Shown here one piece after another: positions 1 through 12,400 of a DNA stretch of 64,000 nucleotides. The position numbers and the translations under genes are program-made. The notes under the pieces were generated by a model. That model worked only from the letters and a program-made list of their open reading frames with translations. It was not told the origin of the DNA and did not search any database. Numbering within the stretch: position 1 is the stretch's first letter; each line of letters starts with the position of its first letter. This DNA comes from Branchiostoma floridae (taxonomy: Eukaryota; Chordata; Leptocardii; Amphioxiformes; Branchiostomatidae): positions 19,002,494-19,066,493 of the forward strand of contig NC_049990.1 in NCBI RefSeq assembly GCF_000003815.2, read 5' to 3'.

Positions 1-74
1 TACGTTTTTACCTTTGAAATCAATGAACGTTGATATATACTTAGTTCCTAAATGACTTTTTGCTTTTGTACCAG

Positions 75-251
75 ATTTGGAAGAAGGACCTGATCAGGGA
101 TGACCTGCTGGGTGAAGCGACCATGATGTGTGAGGTCAACAACTCCACCAAGCAGCACGTGGTGCAACTGCAGGACAAGGATGGGGGAGGGGATGTGCAT
201 GGGAGCATCAGTGTCTCCGTCACCAGTCATGATGATCTCACCGCAATCTAG
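75..251 (+). CDS. Terminal exon of a gene with a C2-like C-terminus (partial)
   Basis: An intron acceptor (tgtaccag) precedes an open frame of 58 codons that ends in TAG at 249-251. It begins IWKKDLIRDDLLGEAT and ends GGGDVHGSISVSVTSHDDLTAI. The D-L-I-x-D-D-x-L-G-E pattern is typical of a calcium-binding loop and following strand of C2 domains, and the G-x-I-x-V-x-V strand near the end fits the last beta strand. C2 domains bind phospholipid membranes, often through calcium. The rest of the gene lies upstream of the window, so the family within the C2 superfamily cannot be named. Exon status is well supported by the acceptor, the reading frame and the stop followed by AT-rich DNA; the C2 assignment is moderate. 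Confidence 0.5.
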   Translation: MWKKDLIRDDLLGEATMMCEVNNSTKQHVVQLQDKDGGGDVHGSISVSVTSHDDLTAI

Positions 252-2997
252 ATACCCTGTCTAGAAGTAGCTAATTGCTAGCATACTGAAATGATGTAGT
301 GAGATAGAATACATCCACCTTTTAACTATTAACCTGGACCACTCACAAAATGTAGTTTAAAGCTACTTTCTAAGACTTGTTATACAGTGTGTGTTTTTCT
401 ATACTGGAAAAAATGCAGATTTTACCTTTTAGCCGTACACTGTTATCTAAGATTGTGTTCTTTTTCTTGCTGCCTACCGGTAGATTGTATTTAGCCTAGT
501 CTTGTGTATTATTACTAGCTGGTATGTCAAGCATTATTGACATTTTCATCTTTTATCTTTTAAAATTTTGTTGTTGTTAGTTGTACATGTTGGCATATTT
601 TGCCACTTTTGTCATGTTTTTAAAATCTGTCACACCTGTAAAACATGTGGTTGTGCACTTGTTGCAAAAATTCTTCCCCCAGCTTCGAAGAATTTGGCAA
701 GATAAAATGAAATCACTGATCTCTACTTGATTATGCAAGCCCCAAAAGATAACCAGTCTTAATATAAGCAATATGACTTTCAACTACAATGTATTCTATA
801 ATTGGACAATAGTGCTCAGAAAACCTTGCAGTCTTTCACTTCTGCCGCTTAAACCAAAGCTATATTTGTTTGTGATTCCAAAGATGTCTATGAAAGCAGA
901 AATGGAATGGAGTTGTGTATGTGAAAATGTGTATGTAAAAATGTGTGTTGCTTTGACATTTTTTTCTTCATTTATGGAGAGAAATGATTGTTTTATCAAA
1001 AAGACCTCAATCATGAATGCCTGCAAAATTTAACTTAATATTTGTTTAAATTCCTTTTAGAAAATTGATTTGGCTACATGACCCAAACTGGTGTGATGCA
1101 GAAAAATGTTGCAAAAGTCTCTCCTCTGTAAAAACACTCAGTCTGACTTTTAGTTCATTGATGGAACTTTAAGACTTAATGCAGCGGAAATGATAATGCA
1201 TGTGCATGTAACTATATTTTGATAGAGTAAGTACATTGCTGTGTGGTGTTCCCGTATGAAAATATGAGTATGATAAATGAAAGGAACAGGCTTAATACTG
1301 TTGCTGTCATGGTGGAAATCTAGACATTCCAAGGGTTGCATGAAAGATTGTCTTTTTGGCAAAGAATTTAGATAATATTTAAAAAAAAAAAGAAAATTGC
1401 TCTATTTTTGCAGGCTTTGTATACCTTTTCTGGTGACATTAGTTAGCATTCACTAAGACATTTAGCTCTTGGCACATTTTCTAATTCTACAGTACATGTA
1501 CATGTACATGTACATGTGTATCTCAGTCCACTGTTGAGTGTTTTGCAATCTGTTTCCATTGGTGTATGACAATAGGGAAACAGTGCAAAACGCCAGATCA
1601 TGTACTAAGATCTATATGGATCTAGTACCAAAATGTATTAGACTTCTTGATAATTTGTTTCATTTTTAGTTAGTTTGTCTCATTTTTAGTTTGTCTTATT
1701 TTTTATTTGAATTTTCGGTCGCAACAAAAACTGATGAATTTTTTTTAGATCTGATGTACACAGTACATTTTGTATGTGTGTTAAAATGTTTTGTAGCTAC
1801 CATCTAAGACATTCTGTATGTAGACTTGCTTGCACACTGCTGTTACTCTTAAGTGTGTTAAGCCATTGTTGCATACTTAAATGCAGTGCTTATCTATATG
1901 TATACTTTGATATGATCATTAATCAGTAGATGATTTTGGTGTATACATAAATTACACTAAATTTGTAGTGATTGGACAATTATGAAGGAGAATTCGTTAT
2001 GAAGATTGTTGGAGTGTTATTGTTACCAACTGCCAGGAGTAACATGTACTCTACAGGACTAAGTAGTGATAATTATCAATTCATTTTTGCATCGATTAAT
2101 ATGCTTCCACTTACAGAGATCAAGTATAGATGTCAAAATCCCTAAATGTATACATGTAGTGGTGTTAAATGTGGTCTTTTCTGCATAAAATCTCACATTT
2201 GCACAGTATGTCTAATATAGTTGGCACCACTCTTTATGATCTCTGTGTTCATTAAATAATGTGGGCTTTAATGGATGAGTGTCTTTTGTTTTCACTGTGT
2301 GTATCATTCACTTATAGCCTGGTGTCATAGTCTATAGTTGGTAAGCATACCCTAAGTACGTTTTTTTTTTCTCATCGAATCATTGGATGCATCTAGTAGT
2401 AGGCCTAAAAGTACAATATGTATTAAGAAGTAGGCCATTTTGACATTTTTGGGTCTTACCTCACTTAGAATTTATCCTGAACATGTGCCTACTGGTCTGG
2501 GAACAGAATTTCGTAGAATAATGGTACTTGCTTTAGAAGTGCTCAACTCTAAGCTCCGACAGATAACGTTACATTCAGTCAAACATTTTGCTTTCTGTAT
2601 TTTAGTTCATGGTTGGGAACATACCGGTAGTGGTTTTTATTCTGATTGCAACAGAGACAATACAATCATTATGATAATGCACTCTGTTTGTTTATAAACC
2701 CTAAATCTGAGGAGGTGGAGGAGATATTTAGCATAGAAGAATTAAAAAAAGAATAGTCAAAAGAGTATAGTACAGTGACAATCCCTTTATTGGTTCTTTG
2801 GTTCATATTGTAAAGATATTTTGATGATTTTATATAACACGACATATCTCAATTCTCATCTCTCACAGTTGTAGCTCTGCTACATTTCATAACTGTCAAA
2901 AGTTTCTTTTTTGACACTTTTTTGTGTGCTGCCTGTCATACTTTTGCATAAATTATAACCCTGTTAATTGTAAAACAAATTTGAAGAAATTAATAAA
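252..2997 (+). other. Probable long 3' UTR and intergenic DNA of the C2-like gene
   Basis: This AT-rich stretch has no convincing exon. It holds a short (GTACAT)n run at about 1493-1517. The first good AATAAA with a clear position downstream is at 2992-2997, so a 3' UTR of up to 2.7 kb is possible; an earlier variant signal (ATTAAA near 2251) could shorten it. I see no conserved coding potential on either strand. Confidence 0.35.
2992..2997 (+). promoter_or_regulatory. Candidate polyadenylation signal for the upstream plus-strand gene
   Basis: AATAAA on the plus strand, facing the NUFIP1 signal at 3136-3131 on the minus strand. The two genes are therefore convergent with their ends about 140 bp apart. 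Confidence 0.4.
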
Positions 2998-3130
2998 CGC
3001 CATTTTACATGGAATTTTTAACATGTATCAAAATAATAGCCTATCTGAATGCTGAGATGGAATCCACAGCGTTATCATACAAAACATGAAATACAAGAGT
3101 TGGTCCTGATTCCCTTGCATTATATTGAGA

Positions 3131-3136
3131 TTTATT
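3131..3136 (-). promoter_or_regulatory. Candidate polyadenylation signal of NUFIP1
   Basis: AATAAA read on the minus strand, about 295 bp downstream of the NUFIP1 stop codon at 3432-3434, giving a 3' UTR of ordinary length. Confidence 0.5.
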
Positions 3137-3431
3137 CAGTCTCATTATAAATCGTGGTCGACCGGTCGTACCAAAAAATATTTCAGATTCTAACCATTCT
3201 ATACACACTGACCATGCACTGCATTATACTGAGTCTACATTACAAATATGCATGTAGTACATGTACATACATGTACCACACTTGAAAATACAGTACCTTT
3301 GTCATACATACATATATTGGCCTTTTGTGTATCTTAGACTAAGTCTTGTTGAAAGAAAATAACACAAATAGTTGGAAGACGTCGTGGTTCTCAAAACAAG
3401 GTGCATTTCTGGGAAGACAACTATTATAAAC

Positions 3432-6400
3432 TTAAAGATCAGCAGTCTTTTGTATTGGTTTATCCTCTGGGGTACTGGGCTCCGCATCAGTTTTGCATTC
3501 CTTCATTTGATTTGTAGAGTCCTCTCCTGTTGGGACATCAGTTTGTGAGGTAACAAGACCAGGTTTGGCAGTTCCAATCCCAAAGAACTTGTTCCTGACG
3601 ACGTATCGCACACACTGTAACACCACGTTACGCTCATGTCTGATGTCGGGAGCGAGCAGCTGCAAAGATGCAAACAATAATTAACACATCATAAATGTAG
3701 ATAATCTTAAACTATGGACCAAAAGTAACAGCAATAAGGAAGTACTCCCCACTGACAACTTGCCTACAGTTTTAGGGGTTAAAAACTGCAGCATAAATAC
3801 ATAAAATTTAACAGGAAGCCTACAGCTGTCTGCTGCTAGAATCAATGGCGAGTAGAGATCAGCATAGATTTGTGATACTGGACAAGTTCATTTAAAAGAC
3901 TTGAATATTTTCCCCTACTCAGCACATGTACTGGATTTCTAAGTTTCATTGCCAAACAAAGCAAAATGACCCACTGACTCTTGTAACAATATATAGTCAA
4001 AACAAAGCCATTTCAGCCATTTCAACATAGTACATACATTTGTTCTGAGTACAGTCTGTAATGGCTCACCATTTCCAGCAGTGTTGATCGTCTCTTCCTC
4101 AGGTGTTGCTGATCAGGTGCCACATGACCCCTCCCACTGCCGCCACCCCGACCCTGACCTCTACCCCTCCCCCTGCCACGACCTCTGCCCCTGCCCCTTT
4201 CCCATGGTGCACCTCTCCTTCCCTCTGGGTGGTTCCATTGTCTATCTTCACGGCCAGTATGCGGGGCTGTAACTTGCCCAGGTTGTTGTGTGGATAGTTG
4301 GGATGGCTGCATTAGCTTTGGTACAGGAGAATCTGAAGTGAAGAAGACAGTATATTAGAATACAGTGAATGAGTCCACAGAGTCATAAAGAACAGTACAA
4401 TATATCAAAGAGACTAAAACAAAACTGATGGATTCTAATAAAGATCAGTGACCATTGGCAAACAAGATATCGAAACTGCAAGTTCTGCTTTGGTACCGTA
4501 ATAAGCTGCTAAGGAGTCAAGAATCTAATAATGCTGAGGTGTCATCAAGACCGAATGAGATACCAAATACAAGCCATCCAGGTCAACGTCTGCTGTTATG
4601 AGGTCCACATGTGCATGTGTGCGCACATGCACATACACGTGCACACACACACACATGCACACACATACATAGACTTACTTACTTACATTACTTTGGTCAA
4701 GCTCCTGCTCGAGCAAAGCTGGAAAGTTGTCTCCACTCCACCCTAACTTTCATCAAGGACTAGATTTCCCTCACACACACAAACAATAACAAAAACATAC
4801 CCTTCTTGGCAAAGGTAATGAGGTGAGTGAACATTCTGCTAGCAAAACGTGTCACCAGAATTTAAAAAAACTTTTCCATACTTACATTGACTCTTGAAAG
4901 TGGTGTACATGTATCTTTACAACTGCAATTTTACACGCATCAATATTGCTGAATTCCATTAGACCTATTTGTATGTATTTACATCCAGTTCCAAGCCTAT
5001 CCCCTATGACAGACACTAACCTCTGATCTCCCCCTCCTCCTCCTCACTCTCTGAGCTGCCTCCATAGGCTGCCACCAGGCTACCCAGTCCTGATGTCACC
5101 TGTCTGGGTACTTACAACAGCCTATGTACACCTTACAACAGCCTACACCTTACAACAGCCTACACCTTACAACAGCCTACACCTTACAACAGACACTCAC
5201 CTCTGATCTCCCCCTCCTCCTCCTCACTCTCAGAGCTGCCTCCATAGGCTGCTACCAGGCTACCCAGTCCTGATGTCACCTGTCTGGGCACTACCACTGC
5301 TGCAGGGGGGGTGGCAGCACTCTGGGCAGGGTGGGAGGGCACCTCTGCTGGCTCTGAATCTACACAAGTGGGAATATAGCACAAGTTACACTTCAGTGCC
5401 CTCAGTGTACTGAATATGAAACAAAAGGGTATGCTTGCAAATCTACACATAGGATTATTTTCAAGCTAGAATGTCAATGTTATTACATCATAAATTTCTG
5501 TTAATGTGCCTGAACGACGTTATTCATAACAAAATCAATAGACCAATCCTGTAGCCCTACCCATCTCCATCAAAATATAAAAATGCCAAAAACACATTAA
5601 CATGCAAATTCTTGTCAAACATACATGTATGGACACTTTGTCAGGGTAATTGCCTTGTTATCATTGGTTAAACTGCTAATTGCTAAGTTATCATTGGTTG
5701 AACTGCTAATTGCTAAGTTATCATTGGTTGAACTGCTAATTGCTAAGTTATCATTGCATTGGTTAACTGCTAATTGTGATCGACAGCCAAGATCAGGCAA
5801 GCTATAAGTAGCATCCCAATGGCATCCTTCCAACTTTCCATCTTACTAAGCTATAAGTACACCATCACATAATGGTGGTCTTGATATTAAAAGTTTCCGG
5901 AATAAGTCAAATCGATAGCAAGTGTTTAAAGGTCTCTAGTAATCATCACCCATACCGGAAGAACTCCCATCATCCATCAGATATGCCATGGGGTCAGCTG
6001 TCGGGTCATGTAACTTTGTATCAGGTGTGACATCAGTCCCATCATGCCTTGCCACCTTCTGAGGACTCCCATGATGCTCCACATCTGGACCTCCCCTTTT
6101 TCTGCTTGGGGATTGGTCAAAGTTCTGCTGGTGGTGGTGATGATAACTTCCCCTCCCCCCTCGGCCATACCCCCTCCCCCTGCCTCTTCCTCTACCCCTA
6201 CCTCTCCCCCGCCCTCGCATTTTCCTGCAAAAAAAAGAGAGATTTGAGATGAAAATACTAGACTACTGTCGTTAGGTATATCATATTTTACCTACTGGTC
6301 GATAATACTAATAAGAAAATTTAATGTTGCCATCATACTAGAGCTGTGTACCTAAACAAATTTTATGTACAGGTACTAGTAAACGGGTTTAGGTACAGAT

Positions 6401-9400
6401 CTGGGCCTGCACTTGTACCTGACCTACTTGTTCAAGTAAAAGTCGATCTTCCATAAGGACAGAAGCATGTTTGAACCAATAAAAATGTGTTCAATAATTG
6501 TGGTAGATGCATGATGCAACAAAATTTGACGCTTACAAAATTGTTGTTTTCTCCATCACTGGAGCTCAGAGACTGCTATGGCAATTTCATGGTAATTCTA
6601 TCTGTCAAAGTGGCCATCTTCTGACCTTTTATCCTGCCTGGCTTGCACTTATTAGATACGGGTCCAGTACAGGTACACCAGTGTTCCAGTATTTTGGACC
6701 TGTACCTAATTGACTGTACCGGTACAGCTAGTATCAGTACCAGTACACAGCTCTACATCACACACATAATTAACCTGTATACCAATAGTATGTGCAGGGC
6801 TCGAAATACTGGGTGCATGTGCACCCAGGTGCACCCAAAACTGGAGCTGTGCACCCAAATATTTTCTTAGGTTTATGTATGTAAAGATATCAAAGTATAC
6901 TACATGTAGTATACATGATCATATTCTTGACATCTAAGTGTCAGAAAGATAATACAAATGTCTCATGGTACTTGTTTAAGAATTTGATAGCTTGTAAATA
7001 AGTTTAATTATTATAGGTTATCACTTAAATTGTCCCGTCAAACGACACCCGCACAAGGAAGCAAAGAGCCATGGAACGGTCGTCAGGCCCAGATACCACC
7101 CTCGCAAGGGAATAGGGAGCGTACCGACCGCCAGGTCCCAGCACCGCCCCCGCAAAAGTTCAGGGAACCCTGGGACGGCCGCCATGCTCAAATACCGTCC
7201 TCGGGGAGAAGCATGGGACCCTGGAATGAAACCGAAACACAGAAACAATGTGGATGGGACAGCGCTCATCCCACAACACCCAGACACGCACCATCGGAGA
7301 CTCAACCCGGGGACCACACAGGCTACAGCAGAGGCGTGAACCAGCATGCGAGAAGAGTCCATCAACCTCGGCCACAACCCGGCAGGGATATGGAGTGGTG
7401 GGGTCCAGCAAACGAGAGCGACGGATGGCGACGCGACCGTTTCCCCCCTTTCCCATCATTCCGCGGCTATAACGACCTGCACATGAACTGGTACCGGGAA
7501 GACTCGAACGGACTCCGCCCATGGTTCCACCCTGAGCCTTACCGAGACTACCCGTGGCGCCGAGACTACGACTTCGTTGGATACTGACATACAGATAAGT
7601 ACCAACACATAAGATAGCTTGTAGCCTAGTAAGTGCTCATCAAGAAGTAATTCGGAGATCTGCAACTATGTCAGAGCTGTTAAGTTAAGTAGCAAATTCG
7701 TAGACCAAGTAGAGGTAAAAGTTCATAAGACTAAACTGATAATATACATAGGAACCTTAGCTAAGCTAAATACCAACTTAAGTTATATGGTATAAAAAGT
7801 TAAGTTATAGTTAAGTGAGAAACACTAAGTATGTATTGCATTAGATAATTAGAGCTGCGTGCTGTTAGAATAATTTGAGTTAACATAGTGCTGCACTTTT
7901 GTTATCGTAAAAGCAGGGACCAAGTCATGATAGATCTAGTATCAAGATTACATATGTTTCCAGACTCTATATCCATTGGATTTTGGAATGTCCATGGTCT
8001 GGGGAAGAAACTTGAGGATAACAACTTTAGAAATAGCTTAGAAAAGTTAGATTTTTTCTCCCTCCTTGGAACATGGAGTAGCGAAATATCAGAAGTTGAC
8101 CTACCAAATTATCAGCATTTTTCATCTTTTAGGAACAAACAAAGTAGAGCTAGACGGAACTCAGGTGGAATTGTCTTTTACTTTAAAAACGAATTAGCAA
8201 AATTTATAAAGAGAGAGAGTAGCACTTCAGAATGTAAAGATACTCTCTGGATCCGTGTAGCCAAGGAATTGCTTGGCCTGTCCAGAGATGTGTTCATAGG
8301 TAGTGCATATGTCAGTCCTATATACTCTTCGATCCACAAAAGGGCGGAAGAGTCTATTTTTGACGTACTAGAACAGGATGTTGCACACTTTTCAGCTAGA
8401 GGACTTGTGATTCTCGGAGGAGATTTTAATAGCCGAGTAGGATCCTTAAAAGATTTCGCGGACGAAGCCCAAATATAGCCTCTACCAGGCTTCGTGGTTT
8501 GATGGTCTAATTGTCGAAATTGGACAAATAGAGTCACCGTACGCTAGGGGAGTCAGCCGGCCGAGAATGTCCATTTTTCAAACCACAAGCCTGTAGGCAG
8601 TCGGCATCAACAGACGATATAGAATTAATCCCCCAATTATTTGTACAAAGGAAGTAGCTCAGCGCTGGAGATAATTAAAGTCGTAAATCGTCCAGCGCCC
8701 AGTGGGGCGCGGCGGGCGCGTGGAACAGCTGGGTCTGGGACAAAGGTGAAAATAAGAACGGCAACAAAACGCATGCGATGAAAATATTGCCGAAGACGAC
8801 TACGTCATTTTCAAAGGTGTAGCAACATCGATTTTCAATGATAATTGTCGGGAAGTCACGGTAGAAGATGGCCTTTTCGGCTTGTGTTTTGACGGCCCGA
8901 AATTTCAGCATGGCGCTCGCGAGGTCAATACGGGTCATTGGGATAGCCTACTGTAATGCGGGAAGAAGCGATGCGTGCGGTATCATTATTATCTACGTTT
9001 AACCTTACAAATGAATTGTTAGTTTATTCGTTAAAGATTTAAAGAAAAAAATATTTAAAAGTTTATGACTTCATAATATCTATTTAAATAAAGGCGTCTG
9101 TGTTTCTTTTTAACAAACTGCTCGCCCATGCTTTTAGTGAAGTAGCCCGACAATCAACAAACGTGACAACAAGCGCGGGTGATTTGTTATAACTTGTTTT
9201 TCTCGGTAAATTTCTCATTTATCAGAAGGTATGGGACTTCTAAAACCCATACCAGGAGATAAACAAAATCACAGACGTTATTTTCATGGGTGAAATTACT
9301 AAAATGAACCAGTCATTTTTGCCGCGTTGTCGGATTTGAAAGGAGGTTTCCGTGCGGACGGTGCCGCGACCATGTGCTAATGGCCCGCTCATGGTGGTAG

Positions 9401-12400
9401 GACAATCTATTTTCGCAAACATACAGTTATTTTCGGGCCCGTTGGCTGCAGTTAATAAAGTAACATAGGTATCTAGCGTTGTTTTAGATGATACCTCTGA
9501 CCGCTTCCTGTCACATATTCCATGACCGGCCTCTGCTGTCAAGACCCGTCACGGGCGAGTCGGAAAGCAATAAATGGGTAATTTAACCACTTCGCACCTA
9601 TTAGATAGCGATTAGTCGACTACAAAGACGATAGCGACTCCTCACAGGCTGTGTGGTTTGGAGAATGTCCCTAATCGGCCGGCTGACTCCCCTAGCGTAT
9701 TATTTACTCTATTTGACCAATTTCTACAATTAGACCACCAAACCACGAAGCCTGGTAGAGGCTACAAATAGACCCTGAATTTGAACCACCAAGACTCCTC
9801 CCAAATCTCAACATCCCAAGAAATTTTTCTGACAAAAACCCGCCAAACACTTTCGGCAAAGATCTAACTGATTTATGTTGCCAGTCCGACCTCCGCATTC
9901 TAAATGGTCGAGTCCTGGGAAATCTCAGCAGCCGATTCACATGCTACCAGCCCAATGGCTGTAGCACGGTAGACTATGTCATAGCTAGCAGTAACCTCTT
10001 TCACAACATTAATACTTTTCGAGTACATCCATTGACAGAATTTTCCGATCATTGCATGGTCTCGCTAAACATCAATACACTTATACAAGAACCTCAAAAC
10101 GAAACGAAAGCCAAAACTAACACGCGACCTTTCCCAGACAGGTTTGTCTGGGGACCGGACTCTCGCGAAAAGTTTACGAATGCGTTAGGTAGCCAGGCAA
10201 TATCGCGAAAGCTTGGAAATTTTATATTGTCAACGCATCAAAAATCAGACTCAAGTCTAGACGTCGACAGAGAAGTTCAGGAATTTCAGGAAATCCTAGA
10301 AATGGCGGGAAAAATGTCATTACAGGTAAAACATAAAAGGAAACGAAAAACACCAAGAACGAATAAAAAGTGGTTCAACAAAAATTGCTATGAGGCCCGC
10401 CAGGAGCTCCGAAATATACAATATTTACTACAACGAAATCCAAAAAACCCTTTTATTAGAGGTAGCTACTTTATGAAGAAAAAAGAATACAACAAACTAA
10501 TTCGAAAGCGAAAAAAAGAGTATGAAATTGACTGTCTAACGCAACTGCAAAATCTTCAGCAAACTAATCCAACCGCCTTTTGGAATCTGCTCAAACAACT
10601 TAAAAACGCCAACTCCACACCTCAAGAAGACATCCCGCCTGACTCTTGGATAAATCACTTCAAATCCCTACACCAGAAACGTAGGATAGAGCAGCAGAAT
10701 TTTGACAGTGCATTTGAGCAGAAAATTATAGACGAACTAAAGATATTAAAGGAACGAGATTTAAACGAAGGGCCCCTAGATTACCCCATCACGGAGGCAG
10801 AAATTAGTAGCTCAATAAAGGCCCTCAAAAACAAAAAGGCGAGCGGCGAAGACATGATAAACAACGAAATGCTGAAAGCAGGACACAACTTTCTATTACG
10901 GCCTCTTGTTAAACTATTTAACCACATTTTTTCAAGTGGAATATTCCCCAAAACGTGGTCAAACAGCTACATAGTGCCCATATACAAATCAGGAAGAAAA
11001 GACGACCCTAACAACTACCGCGGGATATCTATCTCTAGCTGCCTCGGAAAACTGTTTACCTCTGTACTAAACAGAAGACTCTCCTCTTTTCTTGAGGAAA
11101 ATGAAATCCTTAAACCAAATCAAGCTGGGTTCCGAAAGAATTACAGAACGTCGGACAATATATTTATCCTAAAAACGTTAATCTCCAAATATACACAGTC
11201 AAGAAAACAACTCTTCGCCTGCTTCGTAGACCTATCCAAAGCATTTGATTCAATTTGGCACGAGGGCTTATTATTCAAAATCCTATCAAAGGGTATTTCC
11301 GGTAGATTTTTCGATATGCTAAAAAGTTTATATAGTCAATCCGTAGCTAGTGTGAAAACCAATATAGGTTTAAGTGAAAATTTCCATGTTGAGATAGGAG
11401 TTAGACAAGGTTGTGTTTTAAGTCCTTCCCTATTTAACCTGTATGTCAGTGACTTAGCAGACGAGCTGAATACAGGAGATTTTGATGCGCCCCTGTTAAA
11501 TACATCAAAAGTATCAAGTCTATTTTATGCCGATGACCTTGTCCTACTATCAACGAGCCAAAATGGCCTCCAACATGCAATTAACGCACTAGGTCGTTAC
11601 TGCAACAAATGGAAACTATCAGTGAACCTAAATAAGACAAAAGTAATTGTATTTAACAAAAAGGGTCATATGTTCTCAAATTTCAAATTCCATTTACTAA
11701 ACAAAAGCATAGAGATAGTTTCCTCATACTGCTATTTAGGAGTGGTGTTTACAGCCGGGTGCAATTTCACAACAGCGATTAAAACTTTACAAAAGAAAGC
11801 TCTAAGAGCTCTGTTCAGCATTAAAAAAACTCTAGGAGATACCAACCCTCCCATTTCAGTATATTGTAAACTATTTGATGCCTGCGTTGTCCCAATATTG
11901 ACTTATGGTGCAGAAGTATGGGGCAAGAGTGGATTGAACGACAAGTCACCAATTGAACAACTTCATCTTAAGTTTTGTAAATGGATGTTAGGTGTAAGAA
12001 AAAACTCGAGTAATCTAGCAACAAGAGCAGAATTGGGCAGGTATCCCATGTGGATTGAAGTATATACTAGATTATATTCATATTACAAAAGATTAGTTAA
12101 AGAAGTTCCAACAAATAGCCTACAATTTGAAGCCTTCCTTGTACAACAGGACTTGCACAGACGTAAGCTACCATGCTGGCTATCCAATGTTAGTAAAATC
12201 CTGGAGGAGTCAGGGTTTGCGTACCTATTGCTTAACAGTGATCACAACACATCGTTGGCTCAGGCTGAAATAAAACAAAGACTGGAAGACACCTTTCTTC
12301 AAAACTTTTACTCAGAAATTAACTCCCCTGGTATTAAAGAAAACCAAGGGAATAAATTAAGAACCTACAGAAAATTCAAGTATACATATGAAAGAGAAAA

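Noticed and set aside
4022-4312. Arginine-glycine rich open frame as a separate gene
   Set aside because: It is the NUFIP1 exon 4070-4332 running into introns; phases and the acceptor/donor fit NUFIP1.
5936-6224. RG-rich frame ending GMGDDY-stop as an alternative last exon of NUFIP1
   Set aside because: A GTATGG donor at 5955 with matching phase joins to the DSEPAEV exon, and the stop lies in the intron; no polyadenylation signal supports an end here.
8675-9542. Minus-strand frames of 87 and 100 codons as a transposase
   Set aside because: No recognisable catalytic motif or length for a transposase; the element is best called non-autonomous.
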